Below are positions 23,939 through 30,358 of a DNA stretch of 30,358 nt, in pieces. The stretch comes from DASZUC01 sp035547775 (GTDB lineage: Bacteria > Patescibacteriota > Saccharimonadia > Saccharimonadales > UBA4665): the NCBI GenBank assembly GCA_035547775.1, contig DASZUC010000025.1, positions 1-30,358 of the forward strand, written 5' to 3'. Below the pieces are notes generated by a model. It was not told the DNA's origin. It searched no databases and worked only from the letters and a program-made list of their open reading frames with translations. The position numbers were made by a program, and so were the translations under genes. The first letter of the stretch is position 1; each line of letters begins with the position of its first letter.

Positions 23939-24346
23939 ATGGCAGAAGCAACAACCACCACGACTACCGCACCAAAGCGCAAGAAAGCTAAGCGCAGTGT
24001 TGCGAGTGGTCAGGTACATATTTTGGCCACTTTTAATAACACCATCATAACTTTCACCGATGCCCAGGGTAATGTTTTGGCAACATCGAGTGCTGGTACT
24101 TGTGGTTTCCGTGGTTCCAAGAAGGGTACAGCCTACGCTGCCCAGGTGGCTACTGAGCGTGCTGGCCAAGTTGCCAAGCAGCAGTTCGGCTTTGCTAAAG
24201 CTGATGTTTTCATTAAAGGCATTGGCCTTGGTCGTGATGCGGCCGTGCGCAGTCTCAGTGGCTTAGATATCTCTGTAGAAACTATCAAAGATGTGACTGG
24301 TGTGCCGCATGGCGGCGTTCGCCCACGAAAGGCTCGGAGGATCTAA
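23939..24346 (+). CDS. rpsK: 30S ribosomal protein uS11
   Basis: Platform protein of the 30S subunit, 135 aa. After a Thr-rich and basic N-terminus, GQVHILATFNNTIITFTDAQGN, SSAGTCGFRGSKKGTAYAAQVA and the C-terminal KDVTGVPHGGVRPRKARRI are standard. Its last codons contain CGGAGG, the rpsD SD, and it overlaps rpsD by one base. Confidence 0.98.
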   Translation: MAEATTTTTTAPKRKKAKRSVASGQVHILATFNNTIITFTDAQGNVLATSSAGTCGFRGSKKGTAYAAQVATERAGQVAKQQFGFAKADVFIKGIGLGRDAAVRSLSGLDISVETIKDVTGVPHGGVRPRKARRI

Positions 24347-24969
24347 TGGCACGTGATACACAGTCGATTGTAAAGATGAGTCGTCGGGAAGGCTATGCGC
24401 TGCACCCGAAAGCTCACAAAGCACTGATTAAGCGCCCCACTCCTCCTGGCCAAGCCAGCGGTGGTCGGGGTGGCCGCCCCAGCAAGCCCAGCCAATATTC
24501 CGTGCAACTGCGTGAAAAGCAGAAAGTTAAGCGTCTGTACGGCCTATTGGAACGTCAATTCAGCAAACTTATGAAAGAAGCCAGCCGTCGCCAGGGTCAA
24601 TCTGGTGAATTACTGCTGCAATTCCTCGAACAGCGCGCCGACAACGTAGTGTACCGCGCTGGTTTTGCGCCAAGCCGCCGAGCTGCTCGCCAGTTGATGA
24701 GCCACGGCCATTTTTTGCTCAACGACGTCCGTGTGGACATTCCATCCATCCGCTTAAAACCGGGTGACACCCTGCAAGCCCGCCCACACAGCTTACAAAC
24801 TGAGTACTTTAAGAAGCTCGATGATGTTAGTCCGGCACCGTCAGCAATCCCTGCGTGGCTTAAAGTAAATCGCAAGAAAGTTGAAGTTACAGTTGGTAGT
24901 TTGCCAACTCGTGATGACGCCGAAGTTGATATTAATGAACAATTAATTGTGGAATACTATTCACGCTAA
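24346..24969 (+). CDS. rpsD: 30S ribosomal protein uS4, zinc-free form
   Basis: 16S assembly initiator and fidelity protein, 207 aa. The S4 RNA-binding domain is clear (LEQRADNVVYRAGFAPSRRAARQLMSHGHFLLNDVRVDIPS). The N-terminal zinc cysteines of the C+ form are missing: the usual VCRLCRREG is IVKMSRREG. It ends DINEQLIVEYYSR as in the family. S4 represses the alpha operon in E. coli; no target was found here. rpoA follows after 17 nt with AGGAGG. Confidence 0.97.
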   Translation: MARDTQSIVKMSRREGYALHPKAHKALIKRPTPPGQASGGRGGRPSKPSQYSVQLREKQKVKRLYGLLERQFSKLMKEASRRQGQSGELLLQFLEQRADNVVYRAGFAPSRRAARQLMSHGHFLLNDVRVDIPSIRLKPGDTLQARPHSLQTEYFKKLDDVSPAPSAIPAWLKVNRKKVEVTVGSLPTRDDAEVDINEQLIVEYYSR

Positions 24970-24986
24970 AGGAGGAGCTACAGCGT

Positions 24987-25937
24987 ATGGCAAACATGAT
25001 TCACACCCCCGGTCTCGTTAAGGTAGATGACCACAGCGGCGTTAGCGCCACCTTTACGATTGAGCCCTTGCACAGTGGCTATGGTATGACCCTTGGCAAC
25101 TCCTTGCGCCGCGTATTGCTCTCCAGCATTGCCGGTGCTGCCGTGACTGCTTTTAAAATTGAAGGCATCACCCACGAATTTACTGCGGTTCCTGGTGTCA
25201 AAGAAGACGTCGTCGACATCATGCTGAACTTAAAGGGTGTCCGTTTCCGTGTCTACGGCGAAGAAGCGCAAACCCTGCGTATCGTCAAAACCGGTAAGGG
25301 TACAGTTACCGCTAAAGACATTCAGACAACTGCCGACGTTGAAATTGTCAATCCTGACCACGTCATTGCCACCATTGATGACGCTAAGGGCAAATTGACC
25401 GTTGACTTGACTGTTGAAGTTGGTCGTGGTTACCGTACCATTGAAGAAGGCACGGCCAAGAAAGCCAGCGACATGATTGCCATTGATGCCATTTTCAGCC
25501 CAGTTTTGCGTGTGCGCTACAAGGTGGAAAACACCCGCGTTGGTCAGGCTACCGACCTCGACAAACTGCTGATTACTGTCGACACTGACGGCTCGATCAC
25601 CCCACAAGATGCTTTTGAAGAAGCCGCTGCGATTTTGGTTAATCAATACACTGCTTTAGCTGGTAAGACTCGCGTTCCTACCGCTGAACACGTGGTTGAT
25701 AATGCCGGTAGCGAATTTAGTGGTAGCGATCTGATTGGTGATGAGCCAACCGCTCTGAACACCTCAATTGAGGACCTGAATCTGTCGGCTCGCACCACCA
25801 ATGCTCTGATCAATAACGATATTCACACCATCCGCGACCTGTTTGCTCTGAATGACGCTGAACTACGTGACCTTAAGGGTTTTGGTAGCAAAGCTTTGGA
25901 CGAAGTGAAAGAGAAACTGGCGGAGTTGGAGCTCTAA
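24987..25937 (+). CDS. rpoA: DNA-directed RNA polymerase subunit alpha
   Basis: Assembly platform of RNA polymerase, 316 aa. The N-terminal domain shows FTIEPLHSGYGMTLGNSLRRVLLSSIAGAAVTAFKIEG and GVKEDVVDIMLNLKG. The C-terminal domain (about 250-316) has IEDLNLSARTTNALINNDIHTIRDLFA and LRDLKGFGSKALDEVKEKL, including the Arg that contacts UP-element DNA in the family. Full length. Followed by rplQ after 1 nt. Confidence 0.98.
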   Translation: MANMIHTPGLVKVDDHSGVSATFTIEPLHSGYGMTLGNSLRRVLLSSIAGAAVTAFKIEGITHEFTAVPGVKEDVVDIMLNLKGVRFRVYGEEAQTLRIVKTGKGTVTAKDIQTTADVEIVNPDHVIATIDDAKGKLTVDLTVEVGRGYRTIEEGTAKKASDMIAIDAIFSPVLRVRYKVENTRVGQATDLDKLLITVDTDGSITPQDAFEEAAAILVNQYTALAGKTRVPTAEHVVDNAGSEFSGSDLIGDEPTALNTSIEDLNLSARTTNALINNDIHTIRDLFALNDAELRDLKGFGSKALDEVKEKLAELEL

Positions 25938-25938
25938 G

Positions 25939-26433
25939 ATGCATCGTCACGGATATCAAGGCCGAAAACTACACCGCGAACGCGATCAACGCCGAGCGCT
26001 GGTGAAAGGTTTAGCAGAGTCGCTCGTTACCCACGAGTCAATTGAAACCACACTGCCCAAGGCCAAAGAAGTTGTGCCCTATGTTGAAAAGCTGATTACC
26101 AAGGCCAAAAAGGGTGATTTGCACAATCGCCGCCAGGTCTTGAGTGGCTTGCAAACCGTTGGCTCAGCTCACAAATTGGTCGACGAGATTGCACCTAAGC
26201 TGGGCAAACGCACCAGTGGTCACTTGCGCATCGAGAAGACGGTAACTCGCCGCGGCGACAACGCTCAACTAGCTCGAGTTAGTTTTGTAGATGATTTACA
26301 AGCGGCACCGGTAGCGAAAGCTGTTGCCAAACCAGCAGCCAAGCCTGCTGCCAAAGCCCCAGCCGTCAAGAAGCCAGTGGCTAAAGCTGTAGCTAAACCT
26401 TCGACTGCCACTCAGGCTAAAGGAGACAAATAA
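25939..26433 (+). CDS. rplQ: 50S ribosomal protein bL17 with Lys/Ala/Pro tail
   Basis: Tunnel-exit-side protein, 164 aa. MHRHGYQGRKLHRERDQRRALVKGLAESLVTHESIETTLPKAKEV is typical, followed by KRTSGHLRIEKT..RRGDNAQLARVSFVD. The last 45 residues are a repetitive KPAAK-type tail resembling histone H1-like sequences. The end (AKGDK) contains the rplM SD (AAAGGAG); one-base overlap. Confidence 0.97.
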   Translation: MHRHGYQGRKLHRERDQRRALVKGLAESLVTHESIETTLPKAKEVVPYVEKLITKAKKGDLHNRRQVLSGLQTVGSAHKLVDEIAPKLGKRTSGHLRIEKTVTRRGDNAQLARVSFVDDLQAAPVAKAVAKPAAKPAAKAPAVKKPVAKAVAKPSTATQAKGDK

Positions 26434-26873
26434 TGAAGACCTACAGCGCTAAGCCTACCGATGTCACTCGTGCTTGGTACGTCGTTGATGCCAGCGAAGC
26501 TCCAGTGGGTCGCTTGGCTACCCAAGTTGCTACCTTGTTGACCGGTAAAGGTAAGCCCCAGTTCACTAAACACATCGACTGTGGTGACTTTGTGGTTGTT
26601 ATCAATGCTGATCAGCTGGTTATGACTGGCGACAAGGGTAACAAGAAAATGTACTACCATCACAGCCACTTCCCTGGTGGTCTAAAAGAAACCACTTTGA
26701 ACGAGCAGATGGCTAAAGATTCAACGGCTGTTATCGTCCACGCTGTTCGTGGCATGTTACCAGTTAACAAACTGCGTGACGCTCGTTTGCAGCGCCTCAA
26801 AGTCTATGCCGGCAGTGAACACCAGCACGAAGCTCAAAAGCCGCAAACATTTTCAGTAAAGGCAGGTAAATAA
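26433..26873 (+). CDS. rplM: 50S ribosomal protein uL13
   Basis: Early assembly protein, 146 aa. The core W.VVDASEAPVGRLATQVATLLTGKGK, GDFVVVINADQ, KMYYHHSHFPGGLKETTLNEQ and HAVRGMLPVNKLRDARLQRLKVYAGSEHQHEAQKP is canonical. One-base overlaps with rplQ and rpsI. Confidence 0.98.
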   Translation: MKTYSAKPTDVTRAWYVVDASEAPVGRLATQVATLLTGKGKPQFTKHIDCGDFVVVINADQLVMTGDKGNKKMYYHHSHFPGGLKETTLNEQMAKDSTAVIVHAVRGMLPVNKLRDARLQRLKVYAGSEHQHEAQKPQTFSVKAGK

Positions 26874-27277
26874 TGGCCAATTCTACCAAACAGTATCACT
26901 ACGGTCTCGGTCGTCGTAAAAGCGCCACAGCACGAGTACGTTTATTACCAGGCAAAGGCCAAGTAACGGTGAATAATCAACCGGCCAACACATATTTTGC
27001 TGATAGCAAGTTCTTGCTCCACAAACTTGATAAGCCTTTTACAGTGCTCGATTTGAACGGTAAATACGATGTGAGCGTTGTCGTTTCTGGTGGCGGTCAT
27101 GATGGTCAAATCGAAGCTATCCGCCTCGGTATTAGCAAGGCTCTCGTGGCTGCTAATGAAGATTACAAGAGCACATTGAAGCACGCTGATCTCTTGGGTC
27201 GTGATTCTCGCGAAAAAGAACGCAAGAAATTCGGTCTTAAGGGCGCTCGTAAGCAACGCCAGTTCACAAAGCGTTAG
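26873..27277 (+). CDS. rpsI: 30S ribosomal protein uS9
   Basis: Head protein whose C-terminal tail touches the P-site tRNA; 134 aa. YHYGLGRRKSATARVRLLPGKGQVTVNNQP, SGGGHDGQIEAIRLGISKALV, and the tail DSREKERKKFGLKGARKQRQFTKR are standard. Last gene of the ribosomal run; no terminator is visible before the next promoter. Confidence 0.98.
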   Translation: MANSTKQYHYGLGRRKSATARVRLLPGKGQVTVNNQPANTYFADSKFLLHKLDKPFTVLDLNGKYDVSVVVSGGGHDGQIEAIRLGISKALVAANEDYKSTLKHADLLGRDSREKERKKFGLKGARKQRQFTKR

Positions 27278-27286
27278 TCTTCCCCT

Positions 27287-27295
27287 TGCTATAAT
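27287..27295 (+). promoter_or_regulatory. Extended -10 promoter of the 27303 gene
   Basis: TGCTATAAT is a perfect extended -10 element at 27287-27295; no convincing -35 lies 17 bp upstream. The start would fall at about 27302-27303, on the ATG itself. Confidence 0.6.
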
Positions 27296-27302
27296 GGAGG
27301 GT

Positions 27303-27683
27303 ATGAGTGGCTATATATTTTTTGCCGAATTAATCCCATCACCTCCGATTCTTAATGACACTGCTTGGTTGACTCAGGTATTGAATGAATTGGGACGTGT
27401 AAGTACATGTCCAATTATCGGCTCTGACCTTGATGACCCGCAAGTCAAAACAATTAGTATGCAATTAGACTGCGAAGATACAGCCGACCCTGAAATGTTA
27501 CTTACGACCGCAGTTGAGGCATTGCAACATGCTGTGACGCTAGCAGGAACTGCTATGTCATCAATTGTTCGCATTGATGCCGTTCATAGTGATCTGCTCA
27601 ACGACGGCATCAGCCCCGAAGAGCGAGATGCGCACGTCATTGATTTGACTGATTTATATATGCAGCGCCAACTGTCAGCTTGA
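27303..27683 (+). CDS. Hypothetical protein after rpsI
   Basis: A 126-aa acidic protein that I do not recognise. The start is ATG 27303; the longer frame reaching back to 27201 overlaps rpsI and is rejected, and ATG 27294 overlaps the -10 box. It begins with a hydrophobic strand (SGYIFFAELIPSP) and looks like a small alpha/beta fold, with a C-terminal helix-rich half (LLTTAVEALQHAVTLAGTAM). There is no membrane span. Base use is more AT-rich than the neighbouring ribosomal genes. Its end overlaps the -35 region of the next promoter. Confidence 0.7.
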   Translation: MSGYIFFAELIPSPPILNDTAWLTQVLNELGRVSTCPIIGSDLDDPQVKTISMQLDCEDTADPEMLLTTAVEALQHAVTLAGTAMSSIVRIDAVHSDLLNDGISPEERDAHVIDLTDLYMQRQLSA

Positions 27684-27708
27684 CAGCGCCCTGTATAAGC
27701 ATTAGAAT
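27680..27708 (+). promoter_or_regulatory. Strong promoter of the trpS leader
   Basis: TTGACA (27680-27685), 17-bp spacer, TAGAAT (27703-27708). The expected start is about 27715-27716, at or next to the ATG of the leader peptide. Confidence 0.75.
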
Positions 27709-27715
27709 ACCGCGC

Positions 27716-27787
27716 ATGTTAACGCATCAGAACAGCCAATATTGGTTTACCGACACATCTGTGGCGGTTTCTTCTGTGCGCTCATAA
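27716..27787 (+). CDS. Candidate Trp leader peptide
   Basis: A 23-codon frame begins at ATG 27716, at the predicted transcription start, and reads MLTHQNSQYWFTDTS... to TAA at 27785-27787. Codon 10 is TGG (27743-27745), flanked by Tyr and Phe codons, and lies 3 nt before the first arm of the leader hairpins. No SD is present, so it would be translated as a leaderless message. Its value is as a sensor: a ribosome stalled at TGG would cover the first arm and change the downstream fold. Inferred from geometry and from trpS downstream. Confidence 0.6.
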   Translation: MLTHQNSQYWFTDTSVAVSSVRS

Positions 27788-27831
27788 TTATCTCGAACCC
27801 ATTGAAAAGACCGCCACTACGGCGGTTTTTT
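27749..27831 (+). promoter_or_regulatory. Candidate transcription attenuator of the trpS operon
   Basis: Arm 1 (ACCGaCAC, 27749-27756) pairs with arm 2 (GTGgCGGT, 27761-27768) around an ATCT loop. Arm 2 also pairs perfectly over 8 bp with arm 3 (ACCGCCAC, 27810-27817); allowing one mismatch, this helix extends to 27761-27774 with 27804-27817. Arm 3 pairs with arm 4 (GGCGGT, 27821-27826) to make a terminator with a T-run. The 1:2, 2:3 and 3:4 pairings are mutually exclusive in the same order as in classical amino-acid attenuators. Confidence 0.65.
27805..27831 (+). terminator. Intrinsic terminator in the trpS leader
   Basis: ACCGCC (27810-27815), loop ACTAC, GGCGGT (27821-27826), then T to 27831, with a preceding A-run at 27805-27808. 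It lies upstream of a strong AAGGAGG (27839-27845), so it acts within a leader rather than at a gene end. It could alternatively end a short independent RNA of about 115 nt. Confidence 0.88.
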
Positions 27832-27852
27832 ACTATATAAGGAGGAAAGATA

Positions 27853-28161
27853 ATGGAAACAGTACAAACAGGAGTGGTTGATCGGATAGACCTAAATCAC
27901 AACGCGCCCTACGACGTTACAAGGGGCGAGGATCATCTGCGGGTCGTTCGACGAGCCCTAATCTGCCCATTGGGTGACGAAGTCATTGTAGAATACGGCA
28001 ACACCTACGATTTGCTGCCTGTCACCAGGCACCCTGACGGCCTGGGCAGAAATATGATCGAGAATATTAAGTCCTTAGGTCGACCGGTAGTCGCGCAGCT
28101 ATGCGAAGCGCATGGTGGCGAGCCATATCGTCCGCTCACCAAGGATCGTTTAAACGTTTAA
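27853..28161 (+). CDS. Hypothetical Trp-free protein upstream of trpS
   Basis: A 102-aa protein that I do not recognise. The ATG follows AAGGAGG (27839-27845), the strongest SD in the region. The sequence looks like a small beta/alpha domain (TVQTGVVDRIDLNHNAPYDV, then LRVVRRALICPLGDEVIVEYG). It contains no tryptophan, as expected of a protein that must be made when Trp-tRNA is scarce. It is 21 nt upstream of trpS and is the first gene after the attenuator. It uses AGG and ATA codons that the ribosomal genes avoid. Confidence 0.75.
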   Translation: METVQTGVVDRIDLNHNAPYDVTRGEDHLRVVRRALICPLGDEVIVEYGNTYDLLPVTRHPDGLGRNMIENIKSLGRPVVAQLCEAHGGEPYRPLTKDRLNV

Positions 28162-28182
28162 ATAGGATATACTAGAGGTAAT

Positions 28183-29226
28183 ATGCCAAAACCAGTCATT
28201 TTAACCGGTCTCAGAGCCAATAACAACCTACACATTGGTCATTATTTTGGTGCATTGTTACCGTTGATCGATATGGCCACCAAAAAGGCCGGTGAATATC
28301 AGATCAATTTGTTTGTGCCAGATCTGCATAGCTTTACAACGCCAATCGATCATAGCCAGTTGCAAGCGCAAATCATGCAGAACTTGAAAGTCTTTGTGGC
28401 TGCTGGTCTGCCGCTCGACAATGATGATGTATTTGTCTATCGTCAGAGTTACTTGCCAGCCCACGCCGAGTTGGCATGGATTCTAGATTGTTTTACAGGT
28501 GTAGGTGAAATGAACCGCATGACTCAGTTTAAAGATAAGTCGGCTGGTCTCAGCGATGACCGCGTTAGCGTGGGCTTGTTTGGCTACCCAGTATTGATGG
28601 CAGCCGATATTCTCCTGTACGGAGCCGAGTATGTGCCAGTAGGCGATGATCAGACCCAACATCTTGAATTTACCCGTGATATTGCTGAACGTATCAATAA
28701 TCAGTTTGGCGACATCTTTATTGTGCCCAAACCAGTTAAAGAGCAACATAAATTCTTTGGCAAAGATCAAGGTTTACGCATGCGTGATCTTCAGAACCCA
28801 GCCAAAAAGATGAGTAAAAGCGACGAAACAGGCAAAGGCGTCCTCTTTTTGACGGATACGCCAGAGGTGGCCCACAAGAAAGTTATGAGCGCTGAAACCG
28901 ATTCGGTGGGTGCCGTGCATTATGATGAGCAAAAGCAGCCCGGAATCAGTAACTTATTGCAAATGCATGCCTTACTATCGGGCGAGACACTTCAAGCTGC
29001 CATCGAACATCACGACGGCCAAGCCAGTTACGGTGACCTTAAAAGGGAAGTGGCTGACCAAGTAGCGGAGTTTTTGACTGATTTTCAGACTAAGTTAGCG
29101 GCTGTGGATGAAGCAGAAATTCGCCGCAAGTTGGAAGGCAGCGAACTATTGATGGACAAGGTGGGCGGTCAGCGATTATTTAAGCTCCAGCAAGCCGTCG
29201 GCCTCCGACCTCTTGATACACGATGA
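28183..29226 (+). CDS. trpS: Tryptophanyl-tRNA synthetase
   Basis: Class I synthetase charging tRNA-Trp, 347 aa. The HIGH motif is exact at residues 17-20 (NNNLHIGHYFG), and KMSKS is exact at 209-213 (NPAKKMSKSDETGKG). VGEMNRMTQFKDKS and FGYPVLMAADILLY, followed by VPVGDDQTQHLEFTRDIAERIN, are typical of bacterial TrpRS. Only one Trp is present (AELAWILD). GAGGT precedes the ATG; a TATACT at 28168-28173 could be a secondary -10. It overlaps the pseudouridine synthase gene by 4 nt (ATGA). The upstream attenuator suggests control by charged tRNA-Trp. Confidence 0.98.
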   Translation: MPKPVILTGLRANNNLHIGHYFGALLPLIDMATKKAGEYQINLFVPDLHSFTTPIDHSQLQAQIMQNLKVFVAAGLPLDNDDVFVYRQSYLPAHAELAWILDCFTGVGEMNRMTQFKDKSAGLSDDRVSVGLFGYPVLMAADILLYGAEYVPVGDDQTQHLEFTRDIAERINNQFGDIFIVPKPVKEQHKFFGKDQGLRMRDLQNPAKKMSKSDETGKGVLFLTDTPEVAHKKVMSAETDSVGAVHYDEQKQPGISNLLQMHALLSGETLQAAIEHHDGQASYGDLKREVADQVAEFLTDFQTKLAAVDEAEIRRKLEGSELLMDKVGGQRLFKLQQAVGLRPLDTR

Positions 29227-30089
29227 GTAATTTGGAACTGTCACGAGCTGAGCGACTCGATCAGTACGTAGTGCGTTACCAGCCGCTGCTGAGTCGGAGT
29301 GGAGCAGTGCGGTTGATTGAAGCCGGAGGCGTCTTAGTAAATGGCCAAGCACAAGTAAAAGCTGGTTATAAAGTGCGTGAAACTGACGCTATTGTTATTA
29401 ATTTTGACGAAAAGCAACATGCCGAAATTCCCGAAATTGAACTACCAGTTATTTTCGAGAATAAAGATGTTGTGGTTATCAATAAGCCAGCGGGTATTTT
29501 GACTCACAGCAAAGGCGGCTTCAACCCTGAAGCAACTGTTGCCACCTGGCTACGCTCGCGTCTAGCAAAAGGCTATGACCCTGGTGATAACCAACGAGCG
29601 GGCATCGTACACCGTCTGGACAGAGCTACCTCTGGCGTGATGATTTGTGCTAAAACGCCCGAAGCGCTGAGTTGGCTGCAAAAGCAATTCAGTCAACGCA
29701 AAGTGAAAAAGACCTATCAGGCCGTTGTAAACGGGCAACCGAGCCCGGCACAGGCAGTTATTGATATGCCTATTGAGCGCAACCCTCGGAAACCGCAGAC
29801 TTTTCGCGTGGGACCGAATGGCAAAACCGCTCAAACGGCGTATCGGGTTATAGCCCACGGTGATCATAACAGTCTTGTGGAGTTGAAGCCGCAAACTGGT
29901 CGAACCCATCAGTTGCGTGTGCACTTAAGTCAGCTGGGTTATCCCATTGTAGGTGACGTTCTATACGGTGGTCCGGAAGCTGATCGTCTGTATCTACATG
30001 CGGAGAGCTTGGAATTGACCCTCCCCAATAGGGATAGGAAAGTATTTACTGCACCAACCCCAGTTATCTTCCAGGAGCGCGTGCAATGA
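29223..30089 (+). CDS. RluA-family 23S rRNA pseudouridine synthase
   Basis: Isomerises uridine to pseudouridine in RNA; 288 aa. An S4-type RNA-binding domain covers about residues 8-60 (RLDQYVVRYQPLLSRSGAVRLIEAGGVLVNGQ). The catalytic motif HRLDRATSG has its Asp at residue 133. Further family segments are INKPAGILTH, KTYQAVVNG, ELKPQTGRTHQLRVHLS and GYPIVGDVLYG. The domain layout is RluD-like; the exact target uridines cannot be inferred. It overlaps both trpS and the next gene by ATGA, so it is translationally coupled. Confidence 0.95.
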   Translation: MSNLELSRAERLDQYVVRYQPLLSRSGAVRLIEAGGVLVNGQAQVKAGYKVRETDAIVINFDEKQHAEIPEIELPVIFENKDVVVINKPAGILTHSKGGFNPEATVATWLRSRLAKGYDPGDNQRAGIVHRLDRATSGVMICAKTPEALSWLQKQFSQRKVKKTYQAVVNGQPSPAQAVIDMPIERNPRKPQTFRVGPNGKTAQTAYRVIAHGDHNSLVELKPQTGRTHQLRVHLSQLGYPIVGDVLYGGPEADRLYLHAESLELTLPNRDRKVFTAPTPVIFQERVQ

Positions 30090-30358
30090 GCCTGCCCGTT
30101 CACCCGGTAACTGAACGTCAACTCTCAGCCTTCGTGGGTGGCGACCACCACGCCTTACTTTTGGTGGGCCAGCCTGGCAGCGGTAAGCTGGCCTTGGCTC
30201 AACAAGCGGCAGCCGATAGTTTGCAGACGCCACTTGCACGGCTGGACGCACACCCTTACGTCCGAATTTTTGAAGCTGCGGACGGGCAAGCGATAGGCAT
30301 AGAAACCATCCGCGAAGTCGAGCACTTTTTACGCCTGAAAGTGCCAGGCCAGGAACAA
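30086..30358 (+). CDS. AAA+ ATPase fragment, probably DNA polymerase III delta' subunit (3' end outside window)
   Basis: The frame begins at ATG 30086 inside the previous stop (ATGA) and stays open for 91 codons to the window edge. A Walker A-like loop GQPGSGKL at residues 28-35 follows a hydrophobic strand (ALLLVG); the usual Ser/Thr after Lys is Leu. The segment IGIETIREVEHFLRLK resembles the strand-helix region of clamp-loader delta' and gamma/tau proteins. holB often lies near other housekeeping genes in this kind of operon. The degenerate Walker A favours delta' over DnaX; only the N-terminus is visible. Confidence 0.65.
   Translation, partial: MSLPVHPVTERQLSAFVGGDHHALLLVGQPGSGKLALAQQAAADSLQTPLARLDAHPYVRIFEAADGQAIGIETIREVEHFLRLKVPGQEQ

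Noticed and set aside
27736..27745. CCAATATTGG palindrome over the Trp codon as a repressor operator
   Set aside because: A single 10-bp palindrome downstream of the start site is weak evidence, and its bases are accounted for by the leader peptide codons.
27715..27850. T-box riboswitch ahead of trpS
   Set aside because: No T-box consensus bulge sequence or long stem I; the leader is only about 135 nt. The leader-peptide model explains the terminator better.
29220..30090. Possible reassignment of TGA as in some CPR lineages
   Set aside because: trpS and the pseudouridine synthase end at TGA at the expected family ends with ATGA overlaps, and no conserved gene has an in-frame TGA.

Overview
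The window looks like a chromosomal segment from a Candidate Phyla Radiation (Patescibacteria) bacterium, most likely a Saccharibacteria (TM7) relative. The reasons are: no rpmD (uL30) gene between rpsE and rplO, zinc-ligand-free forms of uS4, uS14, bL36 and RpoC, lysine/alanine-rich tails on several ribosomal proteins, very tight packing, and TGA used as an ordinary stop. The phylum call is inference; no rRNA lies in the window. All genes run on the + strand.

Region 1 (1-10300) is the rpoBC/str cluster: the 3' end of rpoB, rpoC, a REP-like palindromic element, a promoter with a structured leader, then rpsL, rpsG, fusA and, from its own promoter, tuf, closed by a clear intrinsic terminator. 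Small proteins of unknown function sit between these genes: after rpsL, after rpsG, and three between fusA and tuf.

Region 2 (10300-27280) holds two further orphan genes, then rpsJ, cut off from the rest of the S10 operon by a possible small reading frame and a small membrane protein gene. A new promoter then starts rplC-rplD-rplW-rplB-rpsS-rplV-rpsC-rplP-rpmC-rpsQ-rplN-rplX-rplE-rpsN-rpsH-rplF-rplR-rpsE-rplO. A histidine-phosphatase gene follows, then secY (own promoter), infA (tandem promoters), rpmJ, rpsM, rpsK, rpsD, rpoA, rplQ, rplM and rpsI. Many junctions are 1-nt TAATG overlaps, with the Shine-Dalgarno (SD) sequence buried in the last codons of the upstream gene.

Region 3 (27280-30358) is different. 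A small orphan gene with a leaderless-type promoter is followed by what reads as a complete transcription attenuator. This comprises a strong promoter, a 23-codon leader peptide whose tenth codon is TGG, alternative hairpins and a terminator. Downstream come a Trp-free 102-aa unknown protein, trpS, an RluA-type pseudouridine synthase and the start of a DNA polymerase III delta'-like gene. The Trp codon, competing hairpins and downstream trpS fit together as ribosome-mediated tryptophan attenuation, and this is the most interesting candidate system here.

Other points for a second look are an EF-G with altered guanine-recognition motifs, an RpoC lacking both zinc sites and carrying an unusual trigger loop, and a possible SD-hiding/SD-displaying switch ahead of rpsJ.
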